This document shows, in pieces, positions 8,082 through 12,672 of a stretch of DNA of 12,672 bases. The notes under the pieces are model-generated. The model searched no databases and was not told the DNA's origin. It saw only the letters and a program-made list of their open reading frames with translations. This DNA comes from Flavobacterium sp. UBA4098. Its GTDB lineage: Bacteria > Bacteroidota > Bacteroidia > Flavobacteriales > Flavobacteriaceae. The position numbers and the translations under genes are program-made. Every line of letters begins with the position of its first letter. The first letter of the stretch is position 1. Where the stretch lies: NCBI GenBank assembly GCA_002382495.1, contig DFXW01000034.1:1-12672 (forward strand). Direction: 5' to 3'.

Positions 8082-8131
8082 GCCCCGATAGCAGTGGCAT
8101 CCCCCGCTAGGGGATATAGCGAATAGCGGGA
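8082..8131. repeat. REP-like extragenic palindrome
   Basis: The sequence runs from GCCCCGATAGC to GATAGCGGG-type ends (here AATAGCGGGA). An inner stem, ATCCCC (8099-8104) with GGGGAT (8110-8115), has loop CGCTA, and the outer arms pair imperfectly (CCCG with CGGG). From memory, such 'AGCCCCGATAG...GATAGCGGGA' hairpins are scattered through Flavobacterium genomes in intergenic space; only this single copy is visible here, so I cannot show dispersal. Confidence 0.5.
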
Positions 8132-8159
8132 CAACACGGGTTAAGAAGATTCGATGGGT

Positions 8160-8228
8160 GCTGCTAATAAACTTTATAATGGAAACATAGCCGAGACGTT
8201 TTGGAGCACCGCTACTGATGGGTGATTT
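8160..8228 (+). pseudogene. 5' remnant of the orphan RHS module, interrupted by TGA
   Basis: Homology to the big RHS gene starts near 8160 (encoding AANKLYNGNIAETFW, matching 5720 onward). It continues in frame until a TGA at 8223-8225, where the intact copy has GGT (5783-5785). Upstream of 8160 there is no RHS sequence, start codon, signal peptide or obvious promoter. The module is therefore a displaced 3' fragment of an RHS gene rather than an independent gene. Confidence 0.8.
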
Positions 8229-8949
8229 GTGAGGAACTACGGCTATAAATATGACCAATTGAACCGTTTGAAAGACGCTACCTACCAAAAATCAGGGCAG
8301 GTGACTGTTATGTATAACGAGAACTTGAGTTATGATAAGAATGGCAATATTATGAATTTAAGCCGTTATGGCGACCGAGACGAACAGTATTTGCCGATAC
8401 AAATTGACAATTTAGGATATACATATGCTACTAACTCTAACAAACTTATGAGTGTGGTGGATAACTCTAATAACACCAGTGGGTTTAAAGATGGCAACAC
8501 CACAGGAGATGATTATGTGTATGATGCTAATGGCAATATGACCGTAGATAAAAACAAGAATATTACCGGTATTGTGTACAACCACTTGAATCTACCCACT
8601 AAAATAATTTTTCCAACTGGAAATATTGTGTACATTTACACTGCTAGTGGACAGAAAATGCAAAAAATAGTAACAGATGGATCCAATACCACCACCACGG
8701 ATTATTTAGGTGGTTACCAGTATAAAAATACGGTATTGCAGTTTTTTCCAACGGCAGAAGGCTATGTGAAAAACACCTCTGTGAGTGGTACCAACTCGTA
8801 CAGTTATGTGTTTAATTACACGGATCATTTAGGAAATACTCGATTGAGTTATACTAAAGACACAGCAACAGGTTCATTGAAAATTCTTGATGAAAGTAAC
8901 TATTATCCTTTTGGTCTCAAGCATAATGGGTATAATCCTATTTCTCCAG
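8160..8949 (+). repeat. RHS shell/core segment, copy 2 (orphan)
   Basis: This is the partner of 5720-6509. Differences are largely third-position changes that keep the protein nearly the same, so the copy kept its coding constraint for some time or was repeatedly converted, apart from the TGA at 8223. Confidence 0.9.
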
Positions 8950-9737
8950 TTCCTGAAAATAGAAGGCTTTATAATGGTAAGGAGTTGCAAGATGAGTTGG
9001 GACTAGATATGTATGATTATGGGGCAAGGATGTATGACCCTATTTTAGGAAAATATTTTGTTGTAGATTCATATTCAGATATGATGCCAAATATCAATCC
9101 ATATAGATATGCTTTTAATAATCCTGTTAAGTATATCGATCCTGATGGTAATTTTGAACTTGATGCCGCAACAATTCAAAAATATCCAAGACTTGCACGT
9201 TATTTACAATGTTGTATTCAAAATATTACTTCAGATTCTAGAATAATGGCTGGTTTTTCTAAATTTGGACAAATGTCTACAAATGATGTAGCTAAATATT
9301 TGGAATGGGGCAAAGGACCAAAAATTGTCCCTAAGGCAATGAGTGAAAAAAATGGTCAATTTAAGCCTGGAATTGGTTCAAATATTTTAGAAATAAATGA
9401 AAAAATTTTAAATCAATTGGAAACTGCTTTGGGTTCAAGTTCTAACGAAAATTTGTTACTCGTTATAAGTACAATACTACATGAATTTACTCATTATGGA
9501 GATGACCAAGACGGAGTTGATTACCCAGGTGAAGAAGGACAATTATTTGAAGAATTTGTTTGGGGTATTGATATTGATTTTGTCGAAGATGCTCGAAAAG
9601 TTATAGAACAATATAAAGAAGAGCAAAAAGAAAACAATAATAAGAAAAAAGAAGGAGCAAAGAATCTAATAAGTAATTTCGGTAATCTTGAAGAAGGAAC
9701 TTACACTTGGAATGGTACAGAATGGGTTAAACAATAA
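8229..9737 (+). CDS. Orphan RHS core with HExxH metallopeptidase-like tip (silent cassette)
   Basis: The open frame runs 502 codons from a GTG that merely follows the in-frame TGA, so this start is nominal and the frame is probably not expressed as it stands. Residues 1-240 repeat the YD/RHS shell of the upstream gene almost exactly. Residues 250-307 are a canonical RHS core (YNGKELQDELGL, YDYGARMYDP, ending DPDG at 304-307). Residues 308-502 are a tip unrelated to the upstream one. The tip contains HEFTH (His418, Glu419, His422), then D425/D426 and an acidic GEEGQLFEE (434-442) that may supply a third metal ligand, as in metallopeptidase toxin (Tox-MPTase) families. Its own lipoprotein gene follows 12 bp later. 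There is no signal peptide. A crossover with the upstream copy would attach this tip in frame to the secreted protein. Confidence 0.8.
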   Translation: MRNYGYKYDQLNRLKDATYQKSGQVTVMYNENLSYDKNGNIMNLSRYGDRDEQYLPIQIDNLGYTYATNSNKLMSVVDNSNNTSGFKDGNTTGDDYVYDANGNMTVDKNKNITGIVYNHLNLPTKIIFPTGNIVYIYTASGQKMQKIVTDGSNTTTTDYLGGYQYKNTVLQFFPTAEGYVKNTSVSGTNSYSYVFNYTDHLGNTRLSYTKDTATGSLKILDESNYYPFGLKHNGYNPISPVPENRRLYNGKELQDELGLDMYDYGARMYDPILGKYFVVDSYSDMMPNINPYRYAFNNPVKYIDPDGNFELDAATIQKYPRLARYLQCCIQNITSDSRIMAGFSKFGQMSTNDVAKYLEWGKGPKIVPKAMSEKNGQFKPGIGSNILEINEKILNQLETALGSSSNENLLLVISTILHEFTHYGDDQDGVDYPGEEGQLFEEFVWGIDIDFVEDARKVIEQYKEEQKENNNKKKEGAKNLISNFGNLEEGTYTWNGTEWVKQ

Positions 9738-9749
9738 AAAAAAGTAAAC

Positions 9750-10196
9750 ATGAAAAATAAATTAAAAATTATTATTATACTATACTGTTTAGTTACAAGT
9801 TGCAACTCAATGAAATCTAACATTTCTAATAAAAAATGTACATATAAACAAAAATTTGAGAATCTTTTACAAACAATAGTTGATACACCTGAGCTGCAAC
9901 AATATTTTAAATTTCAGGATGTTGCTAAAGATAATGATTTAGTCGTGTTGATAAATGATAAACTTGTAAAAAGTGCTACTATCAAAAAAAATGGTGTTAA
10001 TATTCTCTTTTTATCCCAATCGGAAATTTCAGAAAAGAACATAAATCGATTTTTAGATTTTCAAAAAATTGAAATTAAAGAGCAAATAGCGATAATTAAA
10101 ATGGTATATAAGATTGAGGGTATAGAGTACAACGCAAAATTTAAATTAGATAATTGTGAGTGGAAATTATTAGAAAAACAACTCTTTGAAAATTAG
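9750..10196 (+). CDS. Small lipoprotein, probable immunity protein for the metallopeptidase-like tip
   Basis: This 148-residue protein has an MKNKLK start, a hydrophobic segment and lipobox LVTSC (Cys18), so the mature form is a lipidated envelope protein of about 131 residues. The remainder is lysine-rich, with two further cysteines (residues 30 and 140), and matches no family I recognise. It begins 12 bp after the orphan tip's stop behind an A-rich leader and is followed by the 77-bp repeat and a terminator. This is exactly the layout of the first toxin/lipoprotein pair, although the two lipoproteins are not obviously related. It could be translated only from read-through or an unseen promoter. 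A cognate immunity role is inferred from position and localisation. Confidence 0.72.
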   Translation: MKNKLKIIIILYCLVTSCNSMKSNISNKKCTYKQKFENLLQTIVDTPELQQYFKFQDVAKDNDLVVLINDKLVKSATIKKNGVNILFLSQSEISEKNINRFLDFQKIEIKEQIAIIKMVYKIEGIEYNAKFKLDNCEWKLLEKQLFEN

Positions 10197-10201
10197 GCAG
10201 T

Positions 10202-10278
10202 GTAGGTAGTGTATCAAAATTAGTGATAGCTATAAATACATAAGTTACTATATTGATAATCAAGGTTTAAGTTAATTT
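10202..10278 (+). repeat. 77-bp direct repeat at the 3' end of the orphan cassette, copy 2
   Basis: The match to 7937-8013 has three mismatches. It begins 6 bp after the second immunity gene stop and runs into the terminator. Together the two copies flank the entire orphan cassette (period 2265 bp). Confidence 0.9.
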
Positions 10279-10282
10279 ATTT

Positions 10283-10318
10283 AAAAAAAAAGAGAAGCCA
10301 TAGCTTCTCTTTTTTTTT
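10283..10318. terminator. Strong terminator, probably bidirectional
   Basis: An 8-bp perfect stem, AGAGAAGC (10291-10298) with GCTTCTCT (10303-10310), has loop CATA and is flanked by eight A's on the left and eight T's on the right, extending the pairing to 16 bp. The symmetric A and T tracts allow termination from either strand, which fits the convergent genes on either side. Confidence 0.9.
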
Positions 10319-10420
10319 AGAGTAAGGTCAATTTGTTTCTCCAAAAGTTTGCTCGTACTCAGCGCAGTGTTAAGGATTTATTTTTGGGTGTGATAGTAAA
10401 TTATTTAAAACTAAATATTT
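10319..10420. other. Intergenic, no clear feature
   Basis: This is AT-rich sequence between the plus-strand terminator and the first 137-bp element. A plus-strand frame is open from 10321 to 10482 but has no start codon and runs into the repeat. I see no promoter, RNA gene or coding homology here. Confidence 0.4.
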
Positions 10421-10557
10421 CTAACGTTTCACGGGTTCAAGAAGTGGAGAACTTCGTAACCGCTTATTTACCAATAATATAATATTTCTTGCGAAAGATA
10501 AACGTGAATTCACGACATTTCATTTTTCGCTATTTCTTGAAACCGCTGTTAGCAGTA
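10421..10557 (-). repeat. 137-bp inverted-ended element (copy A), attC-like or MITE-like
   Basis: It aligns over its whole length with 11808-11944. Shared blocks are CTAACGTTTC at the left edge, TTATTTAC, a central block from ATTTCTTGCG to TAAACGTGAATT, and TGAAAC-CGCTGTT at the right. The ends are imperfect inverted repeats: GTTTC pairs with GAAAC and AAC with GTT, with a bulge of about four bases on one side. Read on the minus strand it starts 7 bp after the stop codon of the nuclease-like gene, as an attachment site follows a cassette gene. Confidence 0.7.
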
Positions 10558-10564
10558 GCCTTTG

Positions 10565-11770
10565 CTATTTGTCATAATGGAACGCTATTATTTCAAGTAA
10601 CACCTTTTTATTTTGATCTTGAGGTAATCTAAATACGTAGCTAAAAGAGGATTCTCCTTTTTCGCCATTATTACCAACATAGTATTCATGATTTAGTACT
10701 TCAGATTTAATTGTACTTAATACATTACTAAAGTCTTTGTTTGTAACAAATAAAATTAAAGCTGCTTTAGAATCTCGCCAGGTTAAGTATCTATCAAATA
10801 ATTGAGAAATTGCTTTTAAAAATTCAGACGTGCCGTGCCAAAATTTACATTCTGCAACAAATAAATTACTGTTATCATTTGCATATTTAAGTATAATATC
10901 TGTTTTTCCTCCACGATTAAATGTTTCTCCTGTAGCAGTTGTTCCGTCATATCTTGTTTCTAAAAATAACAATATTTGGTCTCTTAATGCTTCTTCATCT
11001 TTGCCTTGATATGTTGAAGGTTTTTTTTCCATGCTTTTGCCCAAATCATATATAACTTTCAAAATATCGTTATACATGTTCATTGACATCGTTGGGTCAC
11101 TTGAAAATTCTACATTTTTAGATACTTTAGGTTGCGGAATATCTTTTTTCGTAATCGTTGGAATTGTAAAAACAGATGTAGTATCTTTATTAACGTTAAC
11201 GTTAATAGCTTGAAAAAAATCATTTTCCCTTTTAAATTTATCTTTTTCATTTTGAAATACCAATTTAACAGTATTTTCAAAACTACCGTTCATAGATTGC
11301 AAATTACTATTAACTCTTTGTAAATTATCAAATGCATAATGATAAGCTTCTGTCTTTGCCTTATTAAACTCCTTAACGTCTTGTGTGTAAATTGAAAATG
11401 AAAATGAAACCCTGTTATTTGCCACATGAATATCGTAGCTAATATGAGTTCTTGGATTAGGTTGAACAAAGAATAATTCTTGACTTCCTGTAAATTGATA
11501 ACTCACAGTAAAGTTATAAACTTCAGTATTATAATAATCTCCCCAATCATCTCTTCTTCTTTCAGTTCCTTTTTTGGGTTCTGAAATGGATTCAGTTTCA
11601 ATATAAATCTTTAATTGTTCAAGTCTATATTTTCCAATTAAATATTCAACAAATTCCTCCTCATTGATTTTAAGGATATAGTCTTTCCCTTTAAATAATA
11701 TTTCTTCTTTTATTCTGTCAAAATGCTGTCTTGGAAAATCCAACCAAGAAATGCCTGAAAATGATTTCAT
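10565..11770 (-). CDS. PD-(D/E)XK nuclease-like protein
   Basis: This 401-residue cytoplasmic protein has no signal peptide or membrane segment. The C-terminal part (about 255-395) has a restriction-endonuclease-like core: a helix EEALRDQILLFLE, then GETFNRGGKTDI with Asp291, a strand, and AECKFW with Glu307 and Lys309. This gives the D-x15-ExK pattern, followed by a helix with Gln323 (QLFDRYLTW). The N-terminal 250 residues form a mixed alpha/beta region I do not recognise; it could give target recognition or partner binding. There is no methyltransferase, helicase or other partner alongside. By family this would cut DNA, and stand-alone proteins of this type are common in defence regions, but substrate and role are unknown. 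It converges on the RHS locus and is flanked on both sides by the 137-bp elements, suggesting horizontal acquisition. The ATG at 11770 is the first in the frame with a plausible A-rich leader. Confidence 0.75.
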   Translation of the reverse strand: MKSFSGISWLDFPRQHFDRIKEEILFKGKDYILKINEEEFVEYLIGKYRLEQLKIYIETESISEPKKGTERRRDDWGDYYNTEVYNFTVSYQFTGSQELFFVQPNPRTHISYDIHVANNRVSFSFSIYTQDVKEFNKAKTEAYHYAFDNLQRVNSNLQSMNGSFENTVKLVFQNEKDKFKRENDFFQAINVNVNKDTTSVFTIPTITKKDIPQPKVSKNVEFSSDPTMSMNMYNDILKVIYDLGKSMEKKPSTYQGKDEEALRDQILLFLETRYDGTTATGETFNRGGKTDIILKYANDNSNLFVAECKFWHGTSEFLKAISQLFDRYLTWRDSKAALILFVTNKDFSNVLSTIKSEVLNHEYYVGNNGEKGESSFSYVFRLPQDQNKKVLLEIIAFHYDK

Positions 11771-11807
11771 TCTTGTGTATTTAAAGTTAAAGTGGGTAAG
11801 GTTGCTA

Positions 11808-11944
11808 CTAACGTTTCGCCGCTTTGCGTCTGTTGCTAAGTTAGGAACGAATTATTTACTGTTAAATATAAAATTTCTTGCGGAATGTAAACGTGAATTT
11901 AATACAAAATTTACTATTGCGTGAAACGGCTGTTGTGCGACGGC
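11808..11944 (-). repeat. 137-bp inverted-ended element (copy B), attC-like or MITE-like
   Basis: This is the homologue of 10421-10557 and the same length. On the minus strand it begins 3 bp after the stop codon of the 11948 gene (CACAAC...GTTTC) and ends with GAAACGTTAG, 37 bp before the start codon of the nuclease-like gene. It lies in the same orientation as copy A and at the same position relative to its gene. The left end CTAACGTTTC is identical; the interior is moderately diverged. Confidence 0.7.
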
Positions 11945-11947
11945 TTA

Positions 11948-12672
11948 CTATTTTAATATGTTTTTGAATTTCTTTTTTTCTTCCATATTAATTTCTTTTT
12001 CTTCCGCTATATTTTTCATTCTTTGTTTCATTCCAATTCTATAATAAATTTGAGAATTTTCATTTGAAACATTTAAAAGCTTTAATGTTTGACTTAAATC
12101 CAAATCTTCTAAAATATTAGTGATAACATTATCATACCTATTTTGGGCAGCATCGAAACTATTACTTTCTCCAAAATAGTTTAAACCAAAATCAATAAAA
12201 GGATTTAAACAACCATTTTCAATTGCAATCTTTTTTAAAAAGATTATATAATCATTTTTTATACCATATATCTCTTTACAGTCTAAAGTTGATAGATGTT
12301 CTTCAAAATTTTGTTTATGAAACCAGGATATAAAAATCAAATTGTTATCAGCTGCGATTTGGGCATCTATTAGAAGTTGTAATGGTTTATCTAATAGATT
12401 ATAGATTTCTGGAAATCTTGCCAATAAAATCACAAGATTTGTTAATGAACCATTTTTAGTTACATTGCTATAAAAATCAGGTTCATTGCGAATTAATTCC
12501 AGGCAAATTTCTTTTTTGCTTTTCAATAAAATTATTAATGATTTGAAAGTTATGGGTCTATTGTCAATAGATTTTTGTTCTTCAGAATTAAAAACAATTT
12601 TCCACAAACTTCGAAACATTTTTTTGAAATCTGTATCTTTCAAACGCTTCAAATATCTTGATTTTAAATAAT
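11948..12672 (-). CDS. Unknown protein, 5' end beyond the window
   Basis: The frame runs from the window end to a TAG at 11948-11950, giving about 241 residues. The only candidate start inside the window is a TTG at 12652, and the frame stays open upstream of it to base 12672, so the real start probably lies outside. I do not recognise the product. It appears largely alpha-helical, with leucine/isoleucine-rich segments (around residues 38-95 counted from the TTG), and has no signal peptide. It ends in a very charged, probably coiled or disordered tail (AEEKEINMEEKKKFK). No catalytic motif is evident. It is the upstream neighbour of the nuclease-like gene on the same strand, separated by the 137-bp element, so the two look like successive single-gene cassettes rather than an operon. 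Confidence 0.7.
   Translation of the reverse strand, partial: YLKSRYLKRLKDTDFKKMFRSLWKIVFNSEEQKSIDNRPITFKSLIILLKSKKEICLELIRNEPDFYSNVTKNGSLTNLVILLARFPEIYNLLDKPLQLLIDAQIAADNNLIFISWFHKQNFEEHLSTLDCKEIYGIKNDYIIFLKKIAIENGCLNPFIDFGLNYFGESNSFDAAQNRYDNVITNILEDLDLSQTLKLLNVSNENSQIYYRIGMKQRMKNIAEEKEINMEEKKKFKNILK

Noticed and set aside
7955..8288. Two short minus-strand frames across the terminator and REP-like palindrome
   Set aside because: They cross a terminator hairpin, a palindrome and antisense RHS sequence, so they are not credible genes.
10321..10482. Plus-strand frame of 53 codons that reads like protein (contains FARTQRSVKDLFLGV)
   Set aside because: It has no start codon, follows directly after a terminator, runs into the 137-bp repeat, and matches no family I know. 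It is probably chance or an unrecognisable relic.

Overview
The window looks like Flavobacterium or a close relative (Bacteroidota, Flavobacteriia). The DNA is AT-rich, and the starts are preceded by A-rich leaders rather than Shine-Dalgarno sequences. It carries the Bacteroidota-type split RHS arrangement (a YD-repeat gene followed by a secreted DUF6443/RHS-core gene), two short lipoproteins and a REP-like palindrome of a kind I associate with Flavobacterium. The genus is an inference from gene content; no rRNA or other marker is present.

Layout, plus strand. Positions 1-1038 hold the 3' end of a YD-repeat (RHS-like) protein, open at the window edge. Positions 1049-7399 hold one very large secreted protein: signal peptide, 21 acidic MopE/thrombospondin-3-like metal-binding repeats, DUF6443, YD/RHS repeats, RHS-associated core, and a C-terminal tip resembling a phospholipase A2-like toxin. 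A small lipoprotein (7420-7893) follows and is the probable immunity protein. After a terminator (8022-8054) and a REP-like palindrome comes a promoterless 'orphan' copy of the last part of the RHS shell and core (about 8160-9737). It carries an unrelated tip with an HExxH metallopeptidase motif and is followed by its own lipoprotein (9750-10196) and a second terminator. A 77-bp direct repeat lies 3' of each toxin/immunity pair (7937-8013 and 10202-10278).

The orphan has a 790-bp gap-free homologue inside the big gene (5720-6509 versus 8160-8949, constant offset 2440 bp, reading frames in register). One crossover there would replace the phospholipase-like tip and its immunity gene with the metallopeptidase-like tip and its immunity gene. 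The locus therefore reads as an active RHS effector plus one silent spare warhead.

Layout, minus strand. Positions 10421-12672 hold two unrelated genes: a stand-alone PD-(D/E)XK nuclease-like protein and an unknown protein cut by the window end. Each is followed directly by a related 137-bp element with inverted ends. This gene-plus-repeat arrangement resembles a mobile cassette array (attC-like or a MITE-like element). It is the least explained part of the window.
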